Assembly: GCA_902761755.1 (NCBI GenBank)
Contig: CACWLP010000009.1
Coordinates: 46,706-110,705 of the forward strand
Origin: an uncultured Eubacteriales bacterium
Lineage (GTDB): Bacteria > Bacillota > Clostridia > Christensenellales > Aristaeellaceae
Direction: 5' to 3'
DNA: 64,000 bases
A program made the translations under genes and the position numbers. Shown here in pieces: positions 17,595 to 27,641 of the stretch. Position 1 is the stretch's first letter. Each line of letters begins with the position of its first letter. The notes under the pieces were generated by a model. That model made no database searches and had not been told where the DNA came from. It saw nothing but the letters and a program-made list of their open reading frames with translations.

Positions 17595-19877
17595 TCAATC
17601 GTTGATCCTGCGAATGATCTCCTCCAGCGCCCGGGCGGTATCCTCGCTGGCCCCGAAGCTGACCAGCGCCCGAAGGGGCATATACCGCATCATGGCCTCG
17701 CCCATTTCCTCGCTGACGGCTTCCTTTGCGGCGTCGGTCTGCCCCTCGTTCTGTTCGCCGGCGAATTTGCGGCTGGATTCTTCCATGATGGGCTTGAGCA
17801 GCGCTTTGGCCTTGGGGTCCGCCATCAGGTCCACGAACACGCTGTTCATATCGTAATGCCGGGGCAGCTCCCGGCTGTCGGAGAGGGTGATCTCCGTGCG
17901 CAGCGGCAGATTCCGGGAGGAATCCCCCGCCTCGATGCGGTACTGCCCGGCGGGCACGTACCAATCGTGGATCTGGGTATTCCACATGGCGAAGGCGCGC
18001 TTATCCAGGGTGAAGAAAACGTCCTTCTCCTCGCCCGGCTGCAGCGCCACCTTTTCAAAGCCCTTCAGCTCCCTCACCGGCCGGATGGGATCGGCGTTCA
18101 CCGCGCCCACGTACAGCTGCACCACGGCCTTGCCGAAGCGTCTGCCCGTGTTCTTCACCGTCACGGCGGCCTTCACCGTGTCGCCCTCCTCCAGCACGGA
18201 TTTGCCAAAATCCAAACGCAGATTGCTGTATGCAAACGTGGTGTAGCTCAGCCCGTGGCCGAAGGGGAACAGCACGTCCATCTGCTTTTTATCGTAATAC
18301 CGGTAGCCCACGAACACGCCTTCCCGGTACTCGGTGCGGTTGCCCTCGCCCAGGTAATACAGGTAGGAGGGATTGTCCTCCAGCCGCAGCGGGAAGCTCT
18401 CCGCCAGATGCCCGGAGGGGTTCACATCCCCGAAGAGCACCCGCACCGCCGCCTGGCCCACCGCCTGGCCGCCCAGGTACGCTTCCAGCACCGCGCGGAC
18501 CTTGCCGATCCAGGGCATTTCCACGGGCGAGCCGTTGTGCAGCACCACCACGGTGTTGGGGTTGGCCGCCGCCACCGCCTCGATCAGACGGTTCTGGCAT
18601 TCCGGCATGCGCATATGCGCCCGGTCATAGCCCTCGGATTCATAGGAATCCGGCAGCCCCGCGAACACCACGGCGGTCTTCGCTTCCCGGGCCGCCTGCA
18701 CCGCTTCCGCGATCATGGCGTCCGTGGCCGCGTCCTCCCGGACGCTGTAACCCTGGGCGTAACGCACCTTCAGGCCGGCCTCCTTCGCCGCATCCAGAGC
18801 GGAGGTGATTTTGAAGCTGTTGATGTGGCTGCTACCGCCGCCCTGGAACCGGGGCGCCGCGGCAAACTCGCCGATAAAGGCCACGCTGTCCCCTTTTTTG
18901 AGCGGCAGCGCGTCCCCCTCGTTTTTCAGCAGCACCATGCAGTCCGCGGCGATGTCCGCGGCCAGGGCATGCTGGGCTTCCTTGTCCCAGGGCGTATCCG
19001 GCTTCCGGTTTTCCACGAAGCGGTAAACGATGTTCAGGATCCTTTCGCAGGCCTGATCCACCAGCTTCTCGTCCAGCCTGCCTTCCCGCACGGCTTTGAC
19101 GATCTTCTTGTCGTTATACCCGCCGGAGCCCGGCATTTCCAGGTCCAGCCCGGCCTGGATGCCCTTTACCCGGTCCGCCACGGCGCCCCAGTCGCTGACC
19201 GCATAGCCGTTAAAGCCCCATTCGCCGCGGAGCACGTCGGTAAGCAGCCATTTGTTTTCGCTGGCGTATACGCCGTTGATCCGGTTGTAGGAGCACATCA
19301 CCGTCCAGGGCTGCTCCCGCTTCACGGCCGCTTCAAAGGCGGGGAAATAGATTTCCCGCAGCGTCCTTTCATCCACCTCGGAAGAGGAGCTCATCCGCCG
19401 GTGCTCCTGGGAATTGCAGGCGAAATGCTTGATGCTGGTGCCCACGTTCCGGCTCTGCACGCCGTGGATGTGGGCGCAGGCCATTTCACCGGCCAGATAA
19501 GGGTCTTCGGAAAAGTACTCGAAATTCCGCCCGCACAGGGGGCTGCGCTTGATGTTCACCGCCGGGCCCAGCACCACGGACACGTTTTCGTGCTGGCACT
19601 CGTCCCCCAGGGCCTCCCCCAGCTTCGTCACCAGCGCCCGGTCAAAGGATGCAGCCGTGGCGCAGGCAGTGGGAAAGCATACGGCCTTGATGCTGTCGTT
19701 CACGCCCAGATGATCCACTTTTTCATCCTGCTTGCGCAATCCGTGGGGACCATCGGATACCATCGTGGCGGGGATGCCCAGGCGTTCCACCGCCTTGGTG
19801 TGCCAGAAATCCTCGCCGCTGCACAGCCCAGCCTTTTCCTCCAGGGTCATTTGGGCCACCAGTCGTTTTACGTCCAT
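17595..19877 (-). CDS. GH3 beta-glucosidase
   Basis: Hydrolyses terminal beta-glucosyl residues of cello-oligosaccharides. The protein has 760 residues with the GH3 N-terminal barrel, the nucleophile in YAVSDWGA (Asp229), an alpha/beta sandwich (about 330-550), and a C-terminal fibronectin-III-like domain (about 600-690). There is then a roughly 60-residue helical tail with an MRYMPLRAL segment, as in Thermotoga/Clostridium cytosolic enzymes. No signal peptide, so it acts on imported sugar. An ATG at 19877 follows AAAGGAG. It lies between the permease pair and cbp, fitting cellodextrin use. Confidence 0.94.
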   Translation of the reverse strand: MDVKRLVAQMTLEEKAGLCSGEDFWHTKAVERLGIPATMVSDGPHGLRKQDEKVDHLGVNDSIKAVCFPTACATAASFDRALVTKLGEALGDECQHENVSVVLGPAVNIKRSPLCGRNFEYFSEDPYLAGEMACAHIHGVQSRNVGTSIKHFACNSQEHRRMSSSSEVDERTLREIYFPAFEAAVKREQPWTVMCSYNRINGVYASENKWLLTDVLRGEWGFNGYAVSDWGAVADRVKGIQAGLDLEMPGSGGYNDKKIVKAVREGRLDEKLVDQACERILNIVYRFVENRKPDTPWDKEAQHALAADIAADCMVLLKNEGDALPLKKGDSVAFIGEFAAAPRFQGGGSSHINSFKITSALDAAKEAGLKVRYAQGYSVREDAATDAMIAEAVQAAREAKTAVVFAGLPDSYESEGYDRAHMRMPECQNRLIEAVAAANPNTVVVLHNGSPVEMPWIGKVRAVLEAYLGGQAVGQAAVRVLFGDVNPSGHLAESFPLRLEDNPSYLYYLGEGNRTEYREGVFVGYRYYDKKQMDVLFPFGHGLSYTTFAYSNLRLDFGKSVLEEGDTVKAAVTVKNTGRRFGKAVVQLYVGAVNADPIRPVRELKGFEKVALQPGEEKDVFFTLDKRAFAMWNTQIHDWYVPAGQYRIEAGDSSRNLPLRTEITLSDSRELPRHYDMNSVFVDLMADPKAKALLKPIMEESSRKFAGEQNEGQTDAAKEAVSEEMGEAMMRYMPLRALVSFGASEDTARALEEIIRRIND

Positions 19878-19897
19878 TCGTTTTCTCCTTTTCAGAA

Positions 19898-19942
19898 CGA
19901 TGCGGATGCGTCCGCATAGATACGTGGGCACATCCGCATCGT
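19898..19942 (-). promoter_or_regulatory. 12-bp inverted repeat between the permease and GH3 genes
   Basis: ACGATGCGGATG at 19898-19909 pairs with CATCCGCATCGT at 19931-19942. No U-run follows in the direction of transcription. It could be a processing or attenuation hairpin setting different transporter and enzyme levels within one operon (inference). Confidence 0.5.
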
Positions 19943-19959
19943 AGATCTTGGGAAGGGAA

Positions 19960-22059
19960 TTATTCTTTCACGCCGCCCAGGGCAACGCCCGCGATGATGT
20001 ACTTGCTCAGGGCGAAGTACACGATGATCAGCGGCAGAGCCGTCAGCGTCAGGCCCAGGTAAATGGAGCCGTATTCTGTGCGGTAGATATCGCCGCGCAG
20101 CTCCTGCACCATCATAGGCAGGGTCTTGAGGCCGGGCTTCTGGAACAGCATCAACGGCGTCAGGTAGTTGTTCCAGCTGCCGATCACAGCCATGATGCCC
20201 ATGGTCGCCATAGCGGGAATCATGATGGGCACGATGATCCGGCAGAAGGTGCGGAACTCGCCGCAGCCGTCGATCCGGGCCGCCTCCACCAGGGACAGCT
20301 GCAGGTTCGCTTCCAGGTACTGCCGGAAGAAGAACACCGTGCTGGCGGCGGCGATGGCGGGAACGATCAGCGCCCAGCGGTTATCCACCAGGCCGATCTG
20401 GTACATGAACATGAAGAAGCCGGTACCGGTGACCTGGCCGGGGATCATGATGATGGCCAGCACCACCGCGTAGAGGATCTTGTTGCCCTTGAACTGGTAT
20501 ACCTTGAAGCCGTAGGCAGTCATGGCGGAGAAGAACACCGAGAAGATCGTGGATCCGAAGGCGATGATGGCGGTGTTCATGAAGCCGATTTTGATGTCGA
20601 AGTTCTTGCTCGCCAGCACGTTCCAGTTATAGCTCATGTAGTTGCCCGGGATCAGGCTCACGCCGTTCTGAATGGCGGAGCTGGAACGGGTGGCGTTCAC
20701 CATCATGATCCAGAAAGGCACCAGAGCCAGCAGGCTCAGGAAGCTGCAGAACACGTAGATCATGCTGCGCTTGGAGTTATGCACGCCCTGTACGTGGATG
20801 GCGAAGGCGATAATGGAGCCCGCCAGCAGTATGATCGTCACCGGAATGTTCAGCGTGGCGTTGCCGTAAGGCAGCTTGATGGGGAACGCAGTCAGCCGCA
20901 CCAGGGTGTAGCACAGCATCAGGATGCCCGCCAGGTGGGTAAAGGACGCGATGGTATACAGCTTGCTGATCTCCTTGTTGCCCGCCAGGATCACCAGGAG
21001 CACCGTGGCAACGAAGGCCGCGAAGATGACCCATACCAGCACGTTGAAGCCCTGCTTGTTGGTCTGGTACAGCTTATAGTTGTTGATGACGGAATTGTCG
21101 ATCTGCAGTTCTTCAGGATTCAGCGCTTCGTGCTCAGGCTCCATGGCATCCAGCTTGGCCTGCTCTTTTTCGATGAGCGCTTTCTGCGGCTCGATCTTAT
21201 CCTGGTAATTCTTGATGTTATCGTCCAGCTCAACGATCTTGGCGTTGAGGTCGGCGATGATCTTTTCAGCGTCGAAGACCACCTCGGGCTGCGCTTCTTC
21301 CACGGGTTCTTCCGCCGTTTCTTCGGCGCCCTCTTCAGCAGTGCCCTCTTCATTAGTGGCCTCGGCGGCTTCCTCCGCCGGCGCGGCGTCTTCGGCTGCG
21401 CCTTCTTCGGCGCCTTCCTCGCCGCCCTCTGCAGGATCCGGCTCAATGGCCTCATCCGCCTGGGCAGTGAGCTTCTGGGCCGCGGACAATTCTTCCAGGA
21501 TCATGGTTTTCAGATCGCTGACGGCGATTTCCTCTTCCCCTTTATCCGTCGTGATCTTCACGGTTTCCACCGTTTCGTCCAGGCCCTGGATCAGCGTGGC
21601 GTATTCCAGAGTCTTCTGCAGCTTGGTTTTTTCCTCGTTGTTTTTATTGATTTTTTCCTCTAATTTCTTCAGGCCCTGCTTAGCGTCGTAAGCCGCATTC
21701 TTCTGCGCGCCGTAGCGGGCCGGGAAATCGTTGATGGGCAGCGGAGCGGGCAGCAGGCTGTAGGAAATGTCGTTGGCGTTTTCCGTTGCTTCCTCCTGCT
21801 TTTCGATCAGGGCGTTCAGTTCGTCCTGAAGGCCTTGCACCTTCTTCTCCTGCTTTTCGATCTGTTCGGGCTTTTTCTTTCCGCCCGCTTTCCAGCGTTC
21901 CAGCTGATCCGCCTGGCCCTTCAGTTCGCTTTGCTTATCTTCTATCGTTTTGACCAGCGTCTGGGCTGTATTGTCCTTGAATGTGGCGACGGGCAGGAAC
22001 ATGCCCACGATCACGATGACCATCAGGATCAGGAAAACCATTTTCCGCTTCTGTTTCAT
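19960..22059 (-). CDS. Sugar ABC transporter permease (MalG type) with ~430-residue N-terminal extension
   Basis: The last 270 residues (about 430-699) are a complete MalG-type permease, with the EAA loop EAARIDGCGEFRTFCRIIVP near 592-611. Normal MalG proteins have about 280 residues; this one has 699. The extension holds a first helix (8-27), charged coiled-coil stretches (about 31-95 and 125-160), and a Glu/Ala-rich segment (about 204-258). A second coiled coil (265-310) and roughly three more hydrophobic segments (340-358, 368-390, 404-423) follow. If helix 1 is an anchor, the coiled coils lie outside the membrane, facing the binding protein. It overlaps the other permease by 4 nt (ATGA). 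There is no frameshift; the frame is continuous. Confidence 0.88.
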   Translation of the reverse strand: MKQKRKMVFLILMVIVIVGMFLPVATFKDNTAQTLVKTIEDKQSELKGQADQLERWKAGGKKKPEQIEKQEKKVQGLQDELNALIEKQEEATENANDISYSLLPAPLPINDFPARYGAQKNAAYDAKQGLKKLEEKINKNNEEKTKLQKTLEYATLIQGLDETVETVKITTDKGEEEIAVSDLKTMILEELSAAQKLTAQADEAIEPDPAEGGEEGAEEGAAEDAAPAEEAAEATNEEGTAEEGAEETAEEPVEEAQPEVVFDAEKIIADLNAKIVELDDNIKNYQDKIEPQKALIEKEQAKLDAMEPEHEALNPEELQIDNSVINNYKLYQTNKQGFNVLVWVIFAAFVATVLLVILAGNKEISKLYTIASFTHLAGILMLCYTLVRLTAFPIKLPYGNATLNIPVTIILLAGSIIAFAIHVQGVHNSKRSMIYVFCSFLSLLALVPFWIMMVNATRSSSAIQNGVSLIPGNYMSYNWNVLASKNFDIKIGFMNTAIIAFGSTIFSVFFSAMTAYGFKVYQFKGNKILYAVVLAIIMIPGQVTGTGFFMFMYQIGLVDNRWALIVPAIAAASTVFFFRQYLEANLQLSLVEAARIDGCGEFRTFCRIIVPIMIPAMATMGIMAVIGSWNNYLTPLMLFQKPGLKTLPMMVQELRGDIYRTEYGSIYLGLTLTALPLIIVYFALSKYIIAGVALGGVKE

Positions 22060-23042
22060 TTGATCGCCCCCTTCCGCAGGGCCTTGCCGGCCTTGGGCTC
22101 ACGATCGCTCAAAACAAATCTGATCAGCAGGGACCCGATGATGATGATGCCGAAGAGCACCACGGAGGCGGCGCTGGCATTATTGAAGTTCCGGGATCCC
22201 GTGAAGCCCTGGGTGTAGATGAAGCGGGCCACGGTGTTGGTGGTGTTGTTGGGGTCGCCCTGCGTCATGATCTGCGGGATATCGAACATCGTCAGGCCGC
22301 CCACCAGAGAAGTGGTCAGGTTGTAAACCAGAATGGGCTTGATCAGGGGCAGGGTGATCTTCCAGAAGGTCTGCCGGGAGGAGCAGCCGTCCACCAGCGC
22401 CGCTTCAAACAGGCTGGGGTTGATGCCGCTGATGCCGGCGATCATGATGATCATCGTATTGCCGCACCACATCCACCACTGGATGAAGGAAATCAGCCCG
22501 CGGCTCCATTCCGTGGAACGGAAGAAGTTGATGGGCATGTTTGCCAGGCCGCTGGTTTGCAGGAATGTGTTCACGGGTGCTCTGGGATAGGTGAAGAAGC
22601 TCATGAACAGCATACCGATGGTGGCGGCGGTGATGATGTTGGGCATGAAGATGGTCACTTTGTAGAAGCCCTGGCCCTTCAGGCGCAGGCGGCTGTCCGT
22701 GAACCAGGAGGCCAGGATCAGCGCCAGGCCCAGCTGCGGCACGAAGTTGAAGAACCAGATGACGATGGTGTTCCACAGCGAGCCCCAGAACAGGCCGTAC
22801 AGCTCATTGGCAGGGTCGAACAGCTTGCTGAAATTGCTCCACCAGGGATCCAGCACCGACATGTTGTTCTTTGCCAGCATACCCCAGCCCACCGTATCGG
22901 TTACGGAGGTGCGGAAGGTGAAGATGATGGGATACAGCTGGAAAATCAGGAAGATGATGAAGAACGGTGCGATGAAGAAGTATCCATACTTGCTGTAGCT
23001 GACGGATTTATGCTTCGTTTTCACCGCAGACTGGGCTTGCAT
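22056..23042 (-). CDS. Sugar ABC transporter permease (MalF/UgpA type)
   Basis: A 328-residue permease with six helices and the EAA loop EAALVDGCSSRQTFWKITLP near 240-259. It forms the membrane channel with the MalG-type partner encoded next. An ATG at 23042 follows AGGGGTGG; the frame extends 28 codons upstream through a hairpin region without a ribosome site. No ATPase gene is adjacent, so energy probably comes from a shared MsmX-type ATPase elsewhere (inference from how such operons usually work). Confidence 0.93.
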   Translation of the reverse strand: MQAQSAVKTKHKSVSYSKYGYFFIAPFFIIFLIFQLYPIIFTFRTSVTDTVGWGMLAKNNMSVLDPWWSNFSKLFDPANELYGLFWGSLWNTIVIWFFNFVPQLGLALILASWFTDSRLRLKGQGFYKVTIFMPNIITAATIGMLFMSFFTYPRAPVNTFLQTSGLANMPINFFRSTEWSRGLISFIQWWMWCGNTMIIMIAGISGINPSLFEAALVDGCSSRQTFWKITLPLIKPILVYNLTTSLVGGLTMFDIPQIMTQGDPNNTTNTVARFIYTQGFTGSRNFNNASAASVVLFGIIIIGSLLIRFVLSDREPKAGKALRKGAIK

Positions 23043-23081
23043 ACGTCCACCCCTTTTCATGATTTGGGATTTGTAAGGCAT

Positions 23082-23226
23082 CCAAAAGGCTTCCGCCGGA
23101 GGGGCGTTTTTCTTCGCCCTGTTCAAAAGTCTTCCCCTCCGGGGGAAGCCTTTTGGTCACGAAGGAAAACGGGGCTGCCCCCGCCGTCAGGCAAGAGACA
23201 GCCCCGCGAGGTTACTGTCCGTAACC
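23082..23226 (-). promoter_or_regulatory. Structured intergenic region downstream of the SBP gene
   Basis: Three hairpins lie between the SBP and permease genes. A 23-nt inverted repeat with one mismatch (23082-23104 with 23134-23156), a GGGGCTG/CAGCCCC stem (23171-23177 with 23199-23205) and GGTTAC/GTAACC near 23210-23226. Read leftward, the GGGGCTG stem is followed by GTTTTCC, a weak terminator signature. Such a block usually lets the SBP be made in excess over the permeases. Confidence 0.65.
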
Positions 23227-23248
23227 AGGATACCGGGTCAACTGCCGA

Positions 23249-24610
23249 TTATTCCACGGTGATGGTGGTGATAGCGGCGGCAACTTCGTTCTTGAAGTTG
23301 GCCAGGCATTCATCCAGATCAGCGCCGTCCTGGGTGTAGGGCAGGGTCACGAACTTGTTCCACAGGTCGTTGATGGTGTCGTCATATTCGCTCATCAGAG
23401 AGCCGTTGGCCAGAGCAGCGGCCTTGCTGAAGATGGCGTAATGGTCCTGACCGCCCAGGAAGGGGTTGGGAGTGCCGCCGTTGGCCAGGATGGTTTCCAC
23501 GGCCTTGGCGCTGCCCACGAAGTCACCGGAGTCAGCGGCGTACTGGGTCAGGAAGTCATCATTCAGGGTGAAGAAATAGATCAGGTCGTGCATAGCGGCC
23601 TTCTTGGCGTCGTCCGCTTCAGCAGCCTTGGCAGCGTTGATGCCCATCCAGGTGCCGCCCCAGCTGTAAGCCACGGGGCCGTCGGTCAGGCGCCACAGGC
23701 CGTAGGTGCCGTTGTTCTCTTCGGAGATCTTCGCCATTTCTTCGTCGCTCATGCCGTCGGTGACGCCTTCAGCGCAGTGGGGCTTCAGGGTGTAATGCAG
23801 GCCCCAGGTGGGCAGGAAGTAGCACAGCACTTCGTCAGCGCCGCGCATGCCGGCGAACCAGATCTCGCTCCAGGCGCCGCCCTTTTCGGTCAGGTCTTCC
23901 TGTTCGAGCACTTTGCACAGTTCTTCGAAGTCCAGCAGTTCGTCATCGATGTTCAGCTTGCCGTCGACGATCCAGCCTTCGGCGCGCTGATACTGATAGG
24001 CGTTCCAGATGTCGCCGGAGCCGACAACGATCTTGCAGGCGCCTTCAGAGGCTTCCTTCAGTTCGCGGGCGGTGTCCAGGAAAGCATCCCAGTCATCAAC
24101 CTTGGCCTGGAATTCTTCGGGGGTGGTGACGCCCAGGTACTTCTCAGCCAGGTCAGCACGATACATAAGAACGCCGGGGGTGGACTGCCAGGACAGGCCC
24201 TTCTGCACGCCAGCAGAATTCTGGCCGATCTGAGCCATCACGGGGAAAGCCACAGACAGTTCTTCGTCGGTGAAGCCGATGTCCTTCAGGTCGCCGGTGA
24301 AGTCGCTCTCAACGTAGTGCTTCACGAAAGCAGCTTCCAGGGTGAAGATGTCGGGAGCTTCGTCGCTGGTGGCATTGGCGCCCAGGGTGGTGTCCACCTT
24401 GGTGGTGTAAGCGCTGCCGTCAGTGGGATAGATCTGGAAGTCGAACTCGATTTCGGGATGATTGGGAGCATAGTACTTCTCGATCATGCCCTGGAGTTCG
24501 TTGGTGAAAGACCAAACGCTCAGTTTGATCTTGGCGTCTTCGGCGCTGGCAATGCTGACGCAACCGAGCAGCATCATGACGGCCAGAACCACAGCAAGAG
24601 CCTTCTTCAT
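23249..24610 (-). CDS. Sugar ABC transporter substrate-binding lipoprotein
   Basis: A 453-residue extracellular binding protein of the SBP_bac_1 type used by carbohydrate importers. The signal peptide ends in a lipobox, MLLGC, so Cys17 is the likely lipid anchor. The first strand, KIKLSVWSFTNELQGMIEKY, and many aromatic residues in the cleft fit oligosaccharide binding. An ATG at 24610 follows AGAAGGAGG. Codon choice is more uniform than in neighbours, as expected for an abundant protein. Cello-oligosaccharide specificity is inferred from the GH3 and cellobiose phosphorylase genes downstream. Confidence 0.92.
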   Translation of the reverse strand: MKKALAVVLAVMMLLGCVSIASAEDAKIKLSVWSFTNELQGMIEKYYAPNHPEIEFDFQIYPTDGSAYTTKVDTTLGANATSDEAPDIFTLEAAFVKHYVESDFTGDLKDIGFTDEELSVAFPVMAQIGQNSAGVQKGLSWQSTPGVLMYRADLAEKYLGVTTPEEFQAKVDDWDAFLDTARELKEASEGACKIVVGSGDIWNAYQYQRAEGWIVDGKLNIDDELLDFEELCKVLEQEDLTEKGGAWSEIWFAGMRGADEVLCYFLPTWGLHYTLKPHCAEGVTDGMSDEEMAKISEENNGTYGLWRLTDGPVAYSWGGTWMGINAAKAAEADDAKKAAMHDLIYFFTLNDDFLTQYAADSGDFVGSAKAVETILANGGTPNPFLGGQDHYAIFSKAAALANGSLMSEYDDTINDLWNKFVTLPYTQDGADLDECLANFKNEVAAAITTITVE

Positions 24611-24780
24611 TATGGGGTTCCTCCTTCTTTTTTTGCGGCTTTGCCGCATATTTTCCAAGCAGCGATTCCCCGCTGCCCAGAGACAATATCAATGGCCGGA
24701 AAGCACACAGCGATGGACGAATTCTCACTTTGCCTGAAAAACGACCATCCGCGTCCTGCGCGCGTCCCGACTGTGCCTGT

Positions 24781-24809
24781 ATTGTAGCACATACGCTAAA
24801 AAAAGTAAA
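24781..24809 (-). promoter_or_regulatory. Promoter of the sugar importer operon
   Basis: TTTACT, 17 nt, TACAAT read leftward, in an A/T-rich context with a T-run in the spacer. Confidence 0.7.
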
Positions 24810-24931
24810 CAGATTTTTTGATATTTTTTTCAGTATCTCTCCTCCTTCCGGCGTGGGACGTTTTCTTCGGGAACCATTGTTCTATGGAAGAAACAGCAGC
24901 CAGATATGGAAAATTTCTGCTTTTCCCCCGC

Positions 24932-24960
24932 TTCCCAGCTCGCCGGATTTCTGATATAAT
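24932..24960 (+). promoter_or_regulatory. Promoter of the GH94 operon
   Basis: TTCCCA, 17 nt, TATAAT, then AAGGAGGG before the ATG at 24999. Confidence 0.6.
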
Positions 24961-24998
24961 AACAGCCAGAAACAAAAAAAAGACAAGGAGGGCGTTTC

Positions 24999-27638
24999 AT
25001 GCTCCGCCTCACCTATGAAAACGCAGCCGGGGATTTCCGTCTGGAGGGCTCGGATCTGGCCGGAGAAATGGTGTTTCCCCTGGTGAACGCCGCCGGAATG
25101 ATCAGCAGCGTCACCCCCCGTCTGGCGGGCGACGCCAAGACCGGGCAGAACAGCTTCCTCCTGCCCCCCGCCAGCGTGGAAACGCTGCATGAAAGCCGGG
25201 CGACGCGGAATTTTTTCCTTCGTTTCCCGGACGGCTTCCTCTGGAGCGCCGCGGGCGTGTCCGCCCCGCAGCAAGCCGCCCTGTATCAGGAGCGGGAAGA
25301 AGCTGCCGTCCGGGGCGGGCTGCTGTGGCATGAGGTCTCCCGCCGCTGCCCGGACCGGCCCGTCCGCGCCGCTGTCCTTTCTTTCGTTCCCGCCGACGGC
25401 CCCGCGGTGGAGCTTGCGCGCGTGACGCTGAAAAACACGGGGGACAAACCCGTTTCCTTCGTTCCCACCGCCGCCTTTCCCCTGTACGGCCGCAGCGCCG
25501 ACAATATCCGGGACCATCGCCACGTCACCAGCCTCCTCAACCGCCTCACGGTCACGGAGGACGGCGTCTGCCTGCGCCCCGCCATGACCTTTGACGAGCG
25601 GGGCCACCGCCCCGGGGAAAACCGCTACACCGTCTGCGCCCGGTCCGCCCGGGGCGAAGCCCCCGTCCGCTTCCTGGGCCCGGTGCAGGATTACGTGGGC
25701 GCCGGCAGCTGGGACTGGCCCCAGGCGCTCCTGTGCCCCGAAGCGCCCTGGATGCGAACCGGGGATACCGCCGCGGGGTACGAAATGGCGGCGGCGCTTC
25801 AGTTCCCGGAAACCGTCCTGGCGCCCGGGGAAGAAATTTCCTACTATATTGCATTGGGCGTCAACGCGGAGGGCCGGGAATACCTTTCCCCCGCCGCCTT
25901 CGATTCCGCCCTGGAGCGGACGAAAGCCCACTGGCAGCGCGTGGGCGCCGCGGCGTTTGAAACCGGCGATCCCGGCACGGACGCGGCGCTGCGCTGGGCG
26001 GCGGTGCAGCCGGAGCTAAGGCGCATCTGCGGCTGCTCCTTCCTGCCCCATCACGATTACGGCCGGGGCGGCCGGGGCTGGCGGGATCTGTGGCAGGATT
26101 CCCTGGCGCTGCTCCTGCGCTCCCCCGCCGCCGTGCGGCAGGATCTGTGCCGGTATTTTGCCGGCGTCCGGGCGGACGGCACCAACGCCACCATCATCGG
26201 CGCCGCCCCCGGGGAATTCCTGGCCGACCGCAACAACATCGTCCGGGTCTGGATGGATCACGGCTACTGGCCGCTGGTCACGGTGAACGAATACCTGCGC
26301 CAGACCGGGGATCTTTCCCTCCTGCTGGAAAAGCAGCCCTGGTTCTGGGACAGGCGCAAGATGCGGGGCGAAGCCCTGGCGGAGGAGATGCCCCCCTCCA
26401 CCCGGCTGCAGATCGGCGGAAAAACCGTGGAAAGCACGGTAATGGAGCATCTGCTGGTCCAGTCCGTCACCGCGTTCTTCGATATCGGCGATCACGGCTG
26501 CATCCGCCTGCGGGGCGCGGATTGGAACGACGCCCTGGATATGGCTGCCGACCGGGGCGAAAGCGTGGCCTTCACCGCCGCCTATGCCGGGAACCTGTTC
26601 ACCCTGGCGGATCTGTGCGAGCAGATGCGTGCGTCCGGCGCGGAAGCGGACGTAAGCGCCGCCCTGGATGCGCTGCTGCGCACGCCCCCGCAGCAGTACG
26701 GCGACCCGGCGGCCTGCCGCGCCGCCCGGCGCATTTTTGAAGCCGCCTGCGAAACCGACGGCGGCCGCCGCCCCCTGGATTGGGACTTCGCCGCCCGGAC
26801 GCTGTGCGGCATGGGCGAAAGCCTGGTCGGGCGGCTGCGGGAAAACGAATTCATCCGCGACGGGGACCGGGTCTGGATGAACAGCTATTACGACAACGCC
26901 GGCGAAGCTGTGGAAGGCAGGAAAGGAAGCGCCGTCCGCATGATGCTGACGGGCCAGGTGTTCTCCCTGATGAGCGGCGCCGCCGAAAAAAAAGCCGTCG
27001 ACGGGATGATCCGGGCGGCGGATGGGTATCTGTACGATGAAAAGCGCGGCGGCTACTGCCTGAACACCGATTTCGGCGCGGACATCCCGCCCCTGGGCCG
27101 GCAGTTCGGCTTTGCCTGGGGCCACAAGGAAAACGGCGCGGTGTTCTGCCATATGGCGGTGATGTACGCTTATGCCCTCTATCGCCGCGGCAAGCCCGAA
27201 GCAGCGTGGAAGGCCCTGTCCGCCCTGCTCCGGCAGAGCATGGATACCCCCGTCAGCCGCATCTATCCCGGCGTGCCGGAATATTTCGATCCCCGGGGCC
27301 GGGGCATGTATCCCTACCTCACCGGCGCGGGCAGCTGGCTGATGCTGACGCTGATCACCCAGCTTTTCGGCGTGCAGGGGGATCAAGGGGATCTCGTCCT
27401 CCGGCCGCAGCTGCTGCCGGAGCATTTCGGAGAAAAACAAACCGCCGCCGTCCGCTGTTTCTTCGCGGAAAAGGAATGGGAAATCGTATTCCGCCGTCCC
27501 GGTGCCGAAAGCTGGGCCCGCCTCACGGCGGAAAAAGCCGTGCTGGACGGGCGGGAATATCCGGGCGGCCGCATTCCCCGCGGCGCGCTGACCCCGGCGT
27601 CCTCCGGCCGGATCGACGTTTTCTTGAAAGGAGAATGA
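24999..27638 (+). CDS. GH94-type glycoside phosphorylase (specificity unknown)
   Basis: An 879-residue cytosolic protein with the GH94 plan: beta-sandwich N-terminal domain, helical linker, (alpha/alpha)6 barrel and small C-terminal sheet. The general acid motif reads GADWNDALDM with Asp511, matching Asp483 of the cellobiose phosphorylase in this window. GHKENGAVFCHMAVMYAYAL near 707-726 is the conserved phosphate/glucose-site region. It is clearly different from cellobiose phosphorylase in its N-terminal half. GH94 also includes cellodextrin, laminaribiose, cellobionate and beta-1,2-oligoglucan phosphorylases, and I cannot choose among them. It is 3 nt upstream of the next gene. Confidence 0.85.
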   Translation: MLRLTYENAAGDFRLEGSDLAGEMVFPLVNAAGMISSVTPRLAGDAKTGQNSFLLPPASVETLHESRATRNFFLRFPDGFLWSAAGVSAPQQAALYQEREEAAVRGGLLWHEVSRRCPDRPVRAAVLSFVPADGPAVELARVTLKNTGDKPVSFVPTAAFPLYGRSADNIRDHRHVTSLLNRLTVTEDGVCLRPAMTFDERGHRPGENRYTVCARSARGEAPVRFLGPVQDYVGAGSWDWPQALLCPEAPWMRTGDTAAGYEMAAALQFPETVLAPGEEISYYIALGVNAEGREYLSPAAFDSALERTKAHWQRVGAAAFETGDPGTDAALRWAAVQPELRRICGCSFLPHHDYGRGGRGWRDLWQDSLALLLRSPAAVRQDLCRYFAGVRADGTNATIIGAAPGEFLADRNNIVRVWMDHGYWPLVTVNEYLRQTGDLSLLLEKQPWFWDRRKMRGEALAEEMPPSTRLQIGGKTVESTVMEHLLVQSVTAFFDIGDHGCIRLRGADWNDALDMAADRGESVAFTAAYAGNLFTLADLCEQMRASGAEADVSAALDALLRTPPQQYGDPAACRAARRIFEAACETDGGRRPLDWDFAARTLCGMGESLVGRLRENEFIRDGDRVWMNSYYDNAGEAVEGRKGSAVRMMLTGQVFSLMSGAAEKKAVDGMIRAADGYLYDEKRGGYCLNTDFGADIPPLGRQFGFAWGHKENGAVFCHMAVMYAYALYRRGKPEAAWKALSALLRQSMDTPVSRIYPGVPEYFDPRGRGMYPYLTGAGSWLMLTLITQLFGVQGDQGDLVLRPQLLPEHFGEKQTAAVRCFFAEKEWEIVFRRPGAESWARLTAEKAVLDGREYPGGRIPRGALTPASSGRIDVFLKGE

Positions 27639-27641
27639 GCC

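Larger units (their letters stand above)
24611..24998. other. Divergent intergenic region between the importer and phosphorylase operons
   Basis: A 388-nt stretch without a gene. It carries one promoter for each direction (24781-24809 leftward, 24932-24960 rightward) with A/T-rich sequence between. I saw no clear cre or LacI-type operator. The leftward leader is about 165 nt long and shows no recognised riboswitch. Confidence 0.6.

Noticed and set aside
23082-23156. Insertion sequence ends
   Set aside because: Only about 75 nt lie between the outer edges, with no transposase; it is better explained as an mRNA hairpin.
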